Notes under the pieces: model-generated
Database searches by the model: none
What the model was told of the DNA's origin: nothing
Seen by the model: only the letters and a program-made list of their open reading frames with translations
In this document: one piece after another, positions 1-11,859 of the stretch
Layout: every line of letters starts with the position of its first letter
Position numbering within the stretch: position 1 is the first letter of the stretch
Position numbers and translations under genes: made by a program
Assembly (NCBI RefSeq): GCF_029227915.1
Contig: NC_079885.1
Location: forward strand, 310,001-374,000
Source of the DNA: Hydractinia symbiolongicarpus
Lineage: Eukaryota; Cnidaria; Hydrozoa; Anthoathecata; Hydractiniidae
Length of the DNA stretch: 64,000 nt
Direction: 5' to 3'

Positions 1-812
1 AAAGTATACAAAGAAAGTACCCAGGGAGTAAACTCATTTCCCGAACGATTTTTTAAATTATTTTTTCACCACTAAAACGCATGAGACTTGTAGTTTTCAA
101 AAATGTTTTCATTTTTGATGAGATGCTGAATAAAAGAAGTTTAATCGCCGGCAAACGAAAACCTGCGATTTCCCGTAAATCCCGGGCTTGGCACGTATAG
201 TCGAATGTATACAAAGAAAGTACCCTGTGAGTAAACTCATTTCCAGAACGATTTTTTAAATTATTTTTTCACCACTAAAGCCCGTGAGACTTGTAGTTTT
301 TAAAAATGTTTTCATTTTTGATGAGGCGCTGAATAAAAGAAGTTTAATCGCCGGCAAACGAAAACCCGCGATTTCCCGTAAATCCCGGCTGGCCCCGTAT
401 AGTCAAAAGTATACAAAGAAAGTACCCAGGGAGTAAACTCATTTCCCGAACGATTTTTTAAATTATTTTTTCACCACTAAAACGCATGAGACTTGTAGTT
501 TTCAAAAATGTTTTCATTTTTGATGAGACGCTGAATAAAAGCAGTTTAATCGCCGGCAAACGAAAACCCGCGATTTCCCGTAAATTCCGGCTTGGCACGT
601 ATAGTCGAATGTATACAAAGAAAGTACTCTGTGAGTAAACTCATTTCCAGAACGATTTTTTAAATTATTTTTTCACCACCAAAGCCCATGAGACTTGTAT
701 TTTTTAAAAATGTTTTCATTTTTGATGAGGCGCTGAATAAAAGAAGTTTAATCGCCGGCAAACAAAAACCCGCGATTTCCCGTAAATCCCGGCTAGCCCC
801 GTATAGTCAAAA

Positions 813-2632
813 GTATACAAAAAAAGTACCCAGGGAGTAAACTCATTTCCCGAACGATTTTTTAAATTATTTTTTCACCACTAAAACGCATGAGACTTGT
901 AGTTTTCAAAAATGTTTTCATTTTTGATGAGACGCTGAATAAAAGCAGTTTAATCGCCGGCAAACGAAAACCCGCGATTTCCCGTAAATTCCGGCTTGGC
1001 ACGTATAGTCGAATGTATACAAAGAAAGTACTCTGTGAGTAAACTCATTTCCAGAACGATTTTTTAAATTATTTTTTCACCACTAAAGCCCATGAGACTT
1101 GTATTTTTTAAAAATGTTTTCATTTTTGATGAGGCGCTGAATAAAAGAAGTTTAATCGCCGGCAAACAAAAACCCGCGATTTCCCGTAAATCCCGGCTGG
1201 CCCCGTATAGTCAAAAGTATACAAAGAAAGTACCCAGGGAGTAAACTCATTTCCCGAACGATTTTTTAAATTATTTTTTCACCACTAAAACGCATGAGAC
1301 TTGTAGTTTTCAAAAATGTTTTCATTTTTGATGAGACGCTGAATAAAAGCAGTTTAATCGCCGGCAAACGAAAACCCGCGATTTCCCGTAAATCCCGGGC
1401 TTGGCACGTATAGTCGAATGTATACAAAGAAAGTACCCTGTGAGTAAACTCATTTCCAGAACGATTTTTTAAATTATTTTTTCACCACTAAAGCCCATGA
1501 GACTTGTAGTTTTTAAAAATGTTTTCATTTTTGATGAGACGCTGAATAAAAGAAGTTTAATCACCGGCAAACGAAAACCCGCGATTTCCCGTAAATTCCG
1601 GCTTGGCACGTATAGTCGAATGTATACAAAGAAAGTACTCTGTGAGTAAACTCATTTCCAGAACGATTTTTTAAATTATTTTTTCACCACTAAAGCCCAT
1701 GAGACTTGTATTTTTTAAAAATGTTTTCATTTTTGATGAGGCGCTGAATAAAAGAAGTTTAATCGCCGGCAAACAAAAACCCGCGATTTCCCGTGAATCC
1801 CGGCTGGCCCCGTATAGTCAAAAGTATACAAAGAAAGTACCCAGGGAGTAAACTCATTTCCCGAACGATTTTTTAAATTATTTTTTCACCACTAAAACGC
1901 ATGAGACTTGTAGTTTTCAAAAATGTTTTCATTTTTGATGAGACGCTGAATAAAAGCAGTTTAATCGCCGGCAAACGAAAACCCGCGATTTCCCGTAAAT
2001 TCCGGCTTGGCACGTATAGTCGAATGTATACAAAGAAAGTACTCTGTGAGTAAACTCATTTCCAGAACGATTTTTTAAATTATTTTTTCACCACTAAAGC
2101 ACATGAGACTTGTATTTTTTAAAAATGTTTTCATTTTTGATGAGGCGCTAAATAAAAGAAGTTTAATCGCCGGCAAACAAAAACCCGCGATTTCCCGTAA
2201 ATCCCGGCTGGCCCCGTATAGTCAAAAGTATACAAAGAAAGTACCCAGGGAGTAAACTCATTTCCCGAACGATTTTTTAAATTATTTTTTCACCACTAAA
2301 ACGCATGAGACTTGTAGTTTTCAAAAATGTTTTCATTTTTGATGAGACGCTGAATAAAAGCAGTTTAATCGCCGGCAAACGAAAACCCGCGATTTCCCGT
2401 AAATCCCGGGCTTGGCACGTATAGTCGAATGTATACAAAGAAAGTACCCTGTGAGTAAACTCATTTCCAGAACGATTTTTTAAATTATTTTTTCACCACT
2501 AAAGCCCATGAGACTTGTAGTTTTTAAAAATGTTTTCATTTTTGATGAGACGCTGAATAAAAGAAGTTTAATCACCGGCAAACGAAAACCCGCGATTTCC
2601 CGTAAATCCCGGCTTGGCCCGTATAGTCCAAA
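813..2632 (+). repeat. Five-monomer HOR, offset 1,011 bp
   Basis: The four monomers at 813-1621 recur at 1824-2632 in the same order, including the 203 bp copy ending CCCGGGCTTGGCACG and the following copy with ATCACCGGC. The intervening fifth monomer (1622) has the B-type CTCTGTGAG head. The slot after the second set (2633) is instead a CAGCAC/GACGGTGAAT monomer, so the second unit is not closed the same way. I saw only a few substitutions, for example AAAGCACATGAG near 2098 and GCGCTAAAT near 2143. Confidence 0.8.
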
Positions 2633-2771
2633 GTATACAAAGAAAGTACCCAGGGAGTAAACTCATTTCCCGAACGATTTTTTAAATTATTTTTTCAGCA
2701 CTAAAACGCATGAGACTTGTAGTTTTTAAAAATGTTTTCATTTTTGATGAGACGGTGAATAAAAGAAGTTT

Positions 2772-2824
2772 AATCGCCGGCAAACGAAAACCCGCGATTT
2801 CCCGTAAATCCCGGGCTTGGCCCG
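2772..2824 (+). other. Dyad and hairpin motifs in the G+C-rich monomer tail (example copy)
   Basis: AATCGC (2772-2777) and GCGATT (2794-2799) form a 6-bp inverted repeat with a 16-base spacer. CGGGC (2812-2816), TTG, GCCCG (2820-2824) is a perfect 5-bp stem with a 3-base loop. The inverted repeat is kept in most copies and lengthens to 7 bp in GATTACCCG copies. The hairpin is kept only in copies with the CCCGGGCTTGGCCCG tail and is broken in those ending GGCACG, GGACTCGG or GGCCGTATAG. Function is unknown; this is structure seen in the sequence only. Confidence 0.6.
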
Positions 2825-2832
2825 TATAGTCA

Positions 2833-3653
2833 AAAGTATACAAAGAAAGTACCCAGGGAGTAAACTCATTTCCCGAACGATTTTTTAAATTATTTTTTCA
2901 CCACTAAAACGCATGAGACTTGTAGTTTTCAAAAATGTTTTCATTTTTGATGAGATGCTGAATAAAAGAAGTTTAATCGCCGGCAAACGAAAACCTGCGA
3001 TTTCCCGTAAATCCCGGGCTTGGCACGTATAGTCGAATGTATACAAAGAAAGTACCCTGTGAGTAAACTCATTTCCAGAACGATTTTTTAAATTATTTTT
3101 TCACCACTAAAGCCCATGAGACTTGTAGTTTTTAAAAATGTTTTCATTTTTGATGAGGCGCTGAATAAAAGAAGTTTAATCGCCGGCAAACGAAAACCCG
3201 CGATTTCCCGTAAATCCCGGCTGGCCCCGTATAGTCAAAAGTATACAAAGAAAGTACCCAGGGAGTAAACTCATTTCCCGAACGATTTTTTAAATTATTT
3301 TTTCACCACTAAAACGCATGAGACTTGTAGTTTTCAAAAATGTTTTCATTTTTGATGAGACGCTGAATAAAAGCAGTTTAATCGCCGGCAAACGAAAACC
3401 CGCGATTTCCCGTAAATTCCGGCTTGGCACGTATAGTCGAATGTATACAAAGAAAGTACTCTGTGAGTAAACTCATTTCCAGAACGATTTTTTAAATTAT
3501 TTTTTCACCACCAAAGCCCATGAGACTTGTATTTTTTAAAAATGTTTTCATTTTTGATGAGGCGCTGAATAAAAGAAGTTTAATCGCCGGCAAACAAAAA
3601 CCCGCGATTTCCCGTAAATCCCGGCTGGCCCCGTATAGTCAAAAGTATACAAA
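2833..3653 (+). repeat. Second copy of a 14-monomer-offset duplication (first copy 1-821)
   Basis: The first four monomers of the window recur 2,832 bp downstream with at least one difference that I noticed (AAAGCCCGTGAG near 279 against AAAGCCCATGAG near 3110). Shared diagnostic variants include GAGATGCTG with CCTGCG in the first monomer and CCACCAAAGCCC in the fourth. Similarity breaks in the fifth monomer, where 813 has AAAAAAAG after GTATAC and 3645 has AAAGAAAG, followed by many further differences. The first copy is cut by the window edge, so the unit may extend to the left. Confidence 0.8.
2836..3038 (+). repeat. Reference monomer (203 bp) used for the position map
   Basis: A typical full-length copy, numbered from GTATAC = 1. 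Positions 1-16 are a conserved A-rich head. Positions 17-24 are variable (CCCAGGG, CCCTGTG or CTCTGTG types). Positions 25-35 are conserved (GTAAACTCATT). Positions 36-41 vary (TCCCGA, TCCAGA or TCCCAA). Positions 46-63 hold two T6 runs separated by AAATTA. Positions 71-82 vary (AAAACGCATGAG, AAAGCCCATGAG, or a CATAAG form). Positions 91-100 are TTTTTAAAAA or TTTTCAAAAA. Positions 103-113 are T-rich. Positions 124-157 are strongly conserved and contain GCCGGC. Positions 158-203 form the variable C/G-rich tail, ending TAGTCAAAA or TAGTCGAAT before the next GTATAC. The map comes from reading many copies by eye, not from an alignment program. Confidence 0.9.
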
Positions 3654-5445
3654 GAAAGTACCCACGGAGTAAACTCATTTCCCGAACGATTTTTTAAATT
3701 ATTTTTTCACCACTAAAACGCATGAGACTTGTAGTTTTCAAAAATGTTTTCATTTTTGATGAGATGCTGAATAAAAGCAGTTTATTCGCCGGCAAACGAA
3801 AACCTGCGATTTCCCTAAATCCCGGACTTGGCCCGTATAGACAAAAGTATACAAAGAAAGTACCCAGGGAGTAAACTCATTTCCAGAACGATTTTTTAAA
3901 TTATTTTTTCACCACTAAAACGCATAAGACTTGTAATTTTTAAAAATGTTATCATTTTTGATGAGACGCTGAATAAAAGAAGTTTAATCGCCGGCAAACG
4001 AAAACCCGCGATTTTCCGTAAATCCCGGGCTTGGCCCGTATAGTCAAAAGTATACAAAGAAAGTACCCAGGGATTAAACTCATTTCCCGAACGATTTTTT
4101 ATATTATTTTTTTACCACTAAACGCATGAGACTCGTAGTTTTCAAAAATATTTTCATATTTGATGGGACCCTGAATAAAAGAAGTTTAATCGCCGGCAAA
4201 CAAAAATCCGCGATTTCCCGTAAATCCCGGGCTTGGCCCGTATAGTCAAAAGTATACAAAGAAAGTACCCAGTGAGTAAACTTATTTCCCGAACGATTTT
4301 TTAAATTACTTTTTCACCACTAAAACGCATGAGACTTGTTGTTTTTAAAAATGTTTTCATTTTTAAATGAGACGCTGAATAAAAGAAGTTTAATCGCCGG
4401 CAAACGAAAACCCGCGATTTCCCGTAAATCCCGGCTTGGCACGTATAGTCGAATGTATACAAAGAAAGTACTCTGTGAGTAAACTCATTTCCAGAACGAT
4501 TTTTTAAATTATTTTTTCACCACCAAAGCCCATGAGACTTGTATTTTTTAAAAATGTTTTCATTTTTGATGAGGCGCTGAATAAAAGAAGTTTAATCGCC
4601 GGCAAACAAAAACCCGCGATTTCCCGTAAATCCCGGCTGGCCCCGTATAGTCAAAAGTATACAAAGAAAGTACCCAGGGAGTAAACTCATTTCCCGAACG
4701 ATTTTTTAAATTATTTTTTCACCACTAAAACGCATGAGACTTGTAGTTTTCAAAAATGTTTTCATTTTTGATGAGATGCTGAATAAAAGCAGTTTATTCG
4801 CCGGCAAACGAAAACCTGCGATTTCCCTAAATCCCGGACTTGGCCCGTATAGACAAAAGTATACAAAGAAAGTACCCAGGGAGTAAACTCATTTCCAGAA
4901 CGATTTTTTAAATTATTTTTTCACCACTAAAACGCATAAGACTTGTAATTTTTAAAAATGTTATCATTTTTGATGAGACGCTGAATAAAAGAAGTTTAAT
5001 CGCCGGCAAACGAAAACCCGCGATTTTCCGTAAATCCCGGGCTTGGCCCGTATAGTCAAAAGTATACAAAGAAAGTACCCAGGGATTAAACTCATTTCCC
5101 GAACGATTTTTTATATTATTTTTTTACCACTAAACGCATGAGACTCGTAGTTTTCAAAAATATTTTCATATTTGATGGGACCCTGAATAAAAGAAGTTTA
5201 ATCGCCGGCAAACAAAAATCCGCGATTTCCCGTAAATCCCGGGCTTGGCCCGTATAGTCAAAAGTATACAAAGAAAGTACCCAGTGAGTAAACTTATTTC
5301 CCGAACGATTTTTTAAATTACTTTTTCACCACTAAAACGCATGAGACTTGTTGTTTTTAAAAATGTTTTCATTTTTAAATGAGACGCTGAATAAAAGAAG
5401 TTTAATCGCCGGCAAACGAAAACCCGCGATTTCCCGTAAATCCCG
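3645..5445 (+). repeat. Five-monomer HOR in tandem, 1,012 bp (3645-4656 and 4657-5445)
   Basis: The order repeats exactly. First comes a GAGATGCTG/GTTTATTCG monomer whose tail is shortened to CCCTAAATCCCGG and ends TAGACAAAAG. Next is a CATAAGAC monomer with GTTATCATT. Then a GGGATTAAAC monomer with TTATATTA, GACTCGTAG and GGGACCCTG. Then a CAGTGAGTAAACTTATT monomer with the extra base CATTTTTAAATGAG. A CTCTGTGAG monomer closes the first unit. The second unit departs near 5,446: the fourth monomer ends GGGCTTGGCCCG instead of GGCTTGGCACG, and a different fifth monomer follows. Identity before that point appears near complete. Confidence 0.85.
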
Positions 5446-6484
5446 GGCTTGGCCCGTATAGTCAAAAGTATACAAAGAAAGTACCCAGGGAGTAAACTCA
5501 TTTCCCGAACGATTTTTTAAATTATTTTTTCACCACTAAAACGCATGAGACTTGTATTTTTGAAAAATGTTTTCATTTTTGATGAGACGCTGAATAAAAG
5601 CAGTTTATTCGCCGGCAAACGAAAACCTGCGATTTCCCTAAATCCCGGACTCGGCCCGTATAGACAAAAGTATACAAAGAAAGTACCCAGGGAGTAAACT
5701 CATTTCCAGAACGATTTTTTAAATTATTTTTTCACCACTAAAACGCATAAGACTTGTAGTTTTCAAAAATGTTTTCATTTTTGATGAGACGCTGAATAAA
5801 AGCAGTTTAATCGCCGGCAAACGAAAACCCGCGATTTCCCGTAAATCCCGGGCTTGGCACGTATAGTCGAATGTATACAAAGAAAGTACCCTGTGAGTAA
5901 ACTCATTTCCAGAACGATTTTTTAAATTATTTTTTCACCACTAAAGCCCAAGAGACTTGTATTTTTTAAAAATGTTTTCATTTTTGATGAGGCGCTGAAT
6001 AAAAGAAGTTTAATCGCCGGCAAACGAAAACCTGCGATTTCCCGTAAATCCCGGCTGGCCCCGTATAGTCAAAAGTATACAAAGAAAGTACCCAGGGAGT
6101 AAACTCATTTCCCGAACGATTTTTTAAATTATTTTTTCACCACTAAAACGCATGAGACTTGTAGTTCTCAAAAATGTTTTCATTTTTGATGAGACGCTGA
6201 ATAAAAGCAGTTTTATCGCCGGCAAACGAAAACCTGCGATTTCCCTAAATCCCGGACTCGGCCCGTATAGTCAAAAGTATACAAAGAAGGTACCCAGGGA
6301 GTAAACTCATTTCCAGAACGATTTTTTAAATTATTTTTTCACCACTAAAACGCATGAGACTTGTAGTTTTCAAAAATGTTTTCATTTTTGATGAGATGCT
6401 GAATAAAAGAAGTTTAATCGCCGGCAAACGAAAACCCGCGATTTCCCGTAAATCCCGGGCTTGGCACGTATAGTCGAATGTATA
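5446..6484 (+). repeat. Mixed monomers between HOR blocks
   Basis: About five monomers of the types used in the flanking HORs, in no order that I could match to a single neighbour. The first carries GTATTTTTGAAAAATG and GTTTATTCG and returns near 6968 and 7576. The monomer near 5,876 has AAGAGACTTG where others have ATGAGACTTG. Monomers near 5,640 and 6,245 share the CCCTAAATCCCGGACTCGG tail. No non-satellite sequence is present. Confidence 0.7.
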
Positions 6485-7694
6485 CAAAGAAAGTACCCTG
6501 TGAGTAAACTCATTTCCAGAACGATTTTTTAAATTATTTTTTCACCACTAAAGCCCATGAGACTTGTAGTTTTTAAAAATGTTTTCATTTTTGATGAGAC
6601 GCTGAATAAAAGAAGTTTAATCGCCGGCAAACTAAAACCCGCGATTTCCCGTAAATCCCGGCTTGGCCCATATAGTCAAAAGTATACAAAGAAAGTACCC
6701 AGGGAGTAAACTCATTTCCCGAACGATTTTTTAAATTATTTTTTCAGCACTAAAACGCATGAGACTTGTAGTTTTTAAAAATGTTTTCATTTTTGATGAG
6801 ACGGTGAATAAAAGAAGTTTAATCGCCGGCAAACGAAAACCCGCGATTTCCCGTAAATGCCGGGCTTGGCCCGTATAGTCAAAAGTATACAAAGAAAGTA
6901 CCCAGGAAGTAAACTCATTTCCCGAACGATTTTTTAAATTATTTTTTCACCACTAAAACGCATGAGACTTGTATTTTTGAAAAATGTTTTCATTTTTGAT
7001 GAGACGCTGAATAAAAGCAGTTTATTCGCCGGCAAACGAAAACCTGCGATTTCCCTAAATCCCGGACTCGGCCCGTATAGACAAAAGTATACAAAGAAAG
7101 TACCCAGGGAGTAAACTCATTTCCAGAACGATTTTTTCAAATTATTTTTTCACCACTAAAGCCCATGAGACTTGTAGTTTTTAAAAATGTTTTCATTTTT
7201 GATGAGACGCTGAATAAAAGAAGTTTAATCGCCGGCAAACGAAAACCCGCGATTTCCCGTAAATCCCGGCTTGGCCCGTATAGTCAAAAGTATACAAAGA
7301 AAGTACCCAGGGAGTAAACTCATTTCCCGAACGATTTTTTAAATTATTTTTTCAGCACTAAAACGCATGAGACTTGTAGTTTTTAAAAATGTTTTCATTT
7401 TTGATGAGACGGTGAATAAAAGAAGTTTAATCGCCGGCAAACGAAAACCCGCGATTTCCCGTAAATGCCGGGCTTGTCCCGTATAGTCAAAAGTATACAA
7501 AGAAAGTACCCAGGGAGTAAACTCATTTCCCGAACGATTTTTTAAATTATTTTTTCACCACTAAAACGCATGAGACTTGTATTTTTGAAAAATGTTTTCA
7601 TTTTTGATGAGACGCTGAATAAAAGCAGTTTATTCGCCGGCAAACGAAAACCTGCGATTTCCCTAAATCCCGGACTCGGCCCGTATAGACAAAA
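6485..7694 (+). repeat. Three-monomer HOR, 608 bp
   Basis: A trio repeats. First is an AAAGCCCATGAG monomer with a TTCCAGAACG head. Next is a CAGCAC monomer with GACGGTGAAT and a GTAAATGCCGGGC tail. Last is a GTATTTTTGAAAAATG monomer with GTTTATTCG and a TAGACAAAAG end. The CTTGTATTTTTG marker lies at 6968 and 7576, 608 bp apart. The second unit has one extra base in its first T-run (TTTTTTCAAATT near 7134), not present in the first. Confidence 0.75.
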
Positions 7695-7739
7695 GTATAC
7701 AAAGAAAGTACCCAGGGAGTAAACTCATTTCCAGAACAA

Positions 7740-10700
7740 TTTTTTAAATTATTTTTTCACCACTAAAACGCATAAGACTTGTAGTTTTTAAAAATGTTAT
7801 CATTTTTGATGAGACGCTGAATAAAAGAAGTTTAATCGCCGGCAAACGAAAACCCGCGATTTTCCGTAAATCCCGGGCTTGGCCCGTATAGTCAAAAGTA
7901 TACAAAGAAAGTACCCAGGGATTAAACTCATTTCCCGAACGAATTTTTATATTATTTTTTTACCACTAAACGCATGAGACTCGTAGTTTTCAAAAATATT
8001 TTCATATTTGATGGGACCCTGAATAAAAGAAGTTTAATCGCCGGCAAACAAAAATCCGCGATTTCCCGTAAATCCCGGTCTTGGCCCGTATAGTCAAAAG
8101 TATACAAAGAAAGTACCCAGTGAGTAAACTTATTTCCCGAACGATTTTTTAAATTACTTTTTCACCACTAAAACGCATGAGACTTGTTGTTTTTAAAAAT
8201 GTTTTCATTTTTAAATGAGACGCTGAATAAAAGAAGTTTAATCGCCGGCAAACGAAAACCTGCGAACTCCCGTAAATCCTGGACTCGGCCCGTATAGTCA
8301 AAAGTATACAAAGAAAGTACCCAGGGAGTAAACTCATTTCCCAAACGATTTTTTAAATTACTTTTTCACCACTAAAACGCATGACACTTGTAGTTTTCAA
8401 GAATGTTTTCATTTTTGATAAGACGCTGAATAAAAGCAGTTTAATCGCCGGCAAACGAAAACCCGCGATTTCCCGTAAATCCCGGGCTTGGCACGTATAG
8501 TCGAATGTATACAAAGAAAGTACCCTGTGAGTAAACTCATTTCCAGAACGATTTTTTAAATTATTTTTTCACCACTAAAACGCATAAGACTTGTAGTTTT
8601 TAAAAATGTTTTCATTTTTAAATGAGACTCTGAATAAAAGAAGTTTAATCGCCGGCAAACGAAAACCTGCGAACTCCCGTAAATCCTGGACTCGGCCCGT
8701 ATAGTCAAAAAGTATACAAAGAAAGTACCCAGGGAGTAAACTCATTTCCCAAACGATTTTTTAAATTATTATTTCACCACTAAAACGCATGAGACTTGTA
8801 GTTTTCAAGAATGTTTTCATTTTTGATGAGACGCAGAAAAAAAGCAGTTTAATCGCCGGCAAACGAAAACCCGCGATTTCCCGTAAATCCCGGACTTGGC
8901 ACGTATAGTCGAATGTATACAAAGAAAGTACCCTGTGAGTAAACTCATTTCCAGAACGATTTTTTAAATTATTTTTTCACCACTAAAACGCATAAGACTT
9001 GTAGTTTTTAAAAATGTTTTCATTTTTGATGAGACGCTGAATAAAAGAAGTTTAATCTCCGGCAAACGAAAACCCGCGATTTCCCGTAAATCCCGGCTTG
9101 GCCCGTATAGTTAAAAGTATACAAAGAAAGTACCCAGGGAGTAAACTCATTTCCCGAACGATTTTTTATATTATTTTTTACCACTAAACGCATGAGACTT
9201 GTAGTTTTCAAAAATATTTTCATATTTGATGGGACGCTGAATAAAAGAAGTTTAATCGCCGGCAAACAAAAATCCGCGATTTCCCGTAAATCTTGGGCTT
9301 GGCCCGTATAGTCAAAAGTATACAATGAAAGTACCCAGTGAGTAAACTCATTTCCCGAACGATTTTTTAAATTACTTTTTCACCACTAAAACGCATGAGA
9401 CTTGTTGTTTTTAAAAATGTTTTCATTTTTAAATGAGACGCTGAATAAAAGAAGTTTAATCGCCGGCAAACGAAAACCTGCGAACTCCCGTAAATCCTGG
9501 ACTCGGCCCGTATAGTCAAAAAGTATACAAAGAAAGTACCCAGGGAGTAAACTCATTTCCCAAACGATTTTTTAAATTATTATTTCACCACTAAAACGCA
9601 TGAGACATGTAGTTTTTAAAAATGTTTTCATATTTGATGGGACGCTGAAAAAAAGAAGTTTAATCGCCGGCAAACGAAAACCCGCGATTTCCCGTAAATC
9701 CCGGACTTGGTACGTATAGTCGAATGTATACAAAGAAAGTACCCTGTGAGTAAACTCATTTCCAGAACGATTTTTTAAATTATTTTTTCACCACTAAAAC
9801 GCATAAGACTTGTAGTTTTTAAAAATGTTTTCATTTTTGATGAGACGCTGAATAAAAGAAGTTTAATCGCCGGCAAACGAAAACCCGCGATTTCCCGTAA
9901 ATCCCGGCTTGGCCCGTATAGTCAAAAGTATACAAAGAAAGTACCCAGGGATTAAACTCATTTCCCCAACGATTTTTTATATTATTTTTTTACCACTAAA
10001 CGCATGAGACTCGTAGTTTTCAAAAATATTTTCATATTTGATGGGACCCTGAATAAAAGAAGTTTAATCGCCGGCAAACAAAAATCCGCGATTTCCCGTA
10101 AATCTTGGGCTTGGCCCGTATAGTCAAAAGTATACAAAGAAAGTACCCAGTGAGTAAACTCATTTCCCGAACGATTTTTTAAATTACTTTTTCACCACTA
10201 AAACGCATGAGACTTGTAGTTTTTAAAAATGTTTTCATTTTTAAATGAGACGCTGAATAAAAGAAGTTTAATCGGCGGCAAACGAAAACCTGCGATTTCC
10301 CGTAAATCCTGGACTCGGCCCGTATAGTCAAAAGTATACAAAGAAAGTACCCAGGGAGTAAACTCATTTCCCAAACGATTTTTTAAATTATTATTTCACC
10401 ACTAAAACGCATGACACTTGTAGTTTTCAAGAATGTTTTCATTTTTGATAAGACGCTGAATAAAAGCAGTTTAATCGCCGGCAAACGAAAACCCGCGATT
10501 TCCCGTAAATCCCGGGCTTGGCACGTATAGTCGAATGTATACAAAGAAAGTACCCTGTGAGTAAACTCATTTCCAGAACGATTTTTTAAATTATTTTTTC
10601 ACCACTAAAACGCATAAGACTTGTAGTTTTTAAAAATGTTTTCATTTTTAAATGAGACTCTGAATAAAAGAAGTTTAATCGCCGGCAAACGAAAACCTGC

Positions 10701-11660
10701 GAACTCCCGTAAATCCTGGACTCGGCCCGTATAGTCAAAAAGTATACAAAGAAAGTACCCAGGGAGTAAACTCATTTCCCAAACGATTTTTTAAATTATT
10801 ATTTCACCACTAAAACGCATGAGACTTGTAGTTTTCAAGAATGTTTTCATTTTTGATGAGACGCTGAAAAAAAGCAGTTTAATCGCCGGCAAACGAAAAC
10901 CCGCGATTTCCCGTAAATCCCGGACTTGGCACGTATAGTCGAATGTATACAAAGAAAGTACCCTGTGAGTAAACTCATTTCCAGAACGATTTTTTAAATT
11001 ATTTTTTCACCACTAAAACGCATAAGACTTGTAGTTTTTAAAAATGTTTTCATTTTTGATGAGACGCTGAATAAAAGAAGTTTAATCTCCGGCAAACGAA
11101 AACCCGCGATTTCCCGTAAATCCCGGCTTGGCCCGTATAGTTAAAAGTATACAAAGAAAGTACCCAGGGAGTAAACTCATTTCCCGAACGATTTTTTATA
11201 TTATTTTTTACCACTAAACGCATGAGACTTGTAGTTTTCAAAAATATTTTCATATTTGATGGGACGCTGAATAAAAGAAGTTTAATCGCCGGCAAACAAA
11301 AATCCGCGATTTCCCGTAAATCTTGGGCTTGGCCCGTATAGTCAAAAGTATACAATGAAAGTACCCAGTGAGTAAACTCATTTCCCGAACGATTTTTTAA
11401 ATTACTTTTTCACCACTAAAACGCATGAGACTTGTTGTTTTTAAAAATGTTTTCATTTTTAAATGAGACGCTGAATAAAAGAAGTTTAATCGCCGGCAAA
11501 CGAAAACCTGCGAACTCCCGTAAATCCTGGACTCGGCCCGTATAGTCAAAAAGTATACAAAGAAAGTACCCAGGGAGTAAACTCATTTCCCAAACGATTT
11601 TTTAAATTATTATTTCACCACTAAAACGCATGAGACATGTAGTTTTCAAGAATGTTTTCA
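7740..11660 (+). repeat. Ten-monomer duplication, offset 2,030 bp (7740-9630 and 9770-11660)
   Basis: Monomer order and rare variants match at a constant 2,030 bp offset. These include the GGGATTAAAC/GACTCG copy, the extra-base CATTTTTAAATGAG copies, the CATGACACTTG copy with GATAAGACG, the CTGAAAAAAAG copies, and an extra A in TCAAAAAGTATAC. Two 306 bp stretches (9020-9325 and 11050-11355) encode the same 101-residue minus-strand frame. Differences include AACGAATTTTTAT near 7938 against AACGATTTTTTAT, and a compact patch near 9612-9640. Boundaries are uncertain by about a monomer. Confidence 0.8.
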
Positions 11661-11859
11661 TTTTTGATGAGACGCTGAAAAAAAGAAGTTTAATCGCCGG
11701 CAAACGAAAACCCGCGATTTCCCGTAAATCCCGGACTTGGCACGTATAGTCGAATGTATACAAAGAAAGTACCCTGTGAGTAAACTCATTTCCAGAACGA
11801 TTTTTTAAATTATTTTTTCACCACTAAAACGCATAAGACTTGTAGTTTTTAAAAATGTT

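Larger units (their letters stand above)
1..3644 (+). repeat. Left domain: alternating two-type dimers (404-405 bp)
   Basis: Two monomer types largely alternate. Type A reads CCCAGGGAG near its head and AAAACGCATGAG in its middle, mostly has a GCAGTTT motif, and ends with GGCTTGGCACG and TAGTCGAAT. Type B reads CTCTGTGAG or CCCTGTGAG, TTCCAGAACG and AAAGCCCATGAG, has a GAGGCGCTG variant, and ends with GGCTGGCCCC and TAGTCAAAAG. Starts at 409/611, 813/1015 and 1824/2026 are clear A/B pairs. Near 1420 and 2431 a B-like copy with GAGACGCTG and ATCACCGGC breaks the alternation, and near 2633 another type does (CAGCAC and GACGGTGAAT). The A/B dimer is a lower-order unit inside larger duplications. 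Confidence 0.85.

Noticed and set aside
2836-3038. CENP-B box in the monomer
   Set aside because: The minus strand has TTCGGGAAATG (complement of the CATTTCCCGAA region), which fits the first half of the box core, but the required CGGG half is AGTT. A second candidate around CGGGAAATCGCGGG needs indels to align. Neither fits the core pattern.
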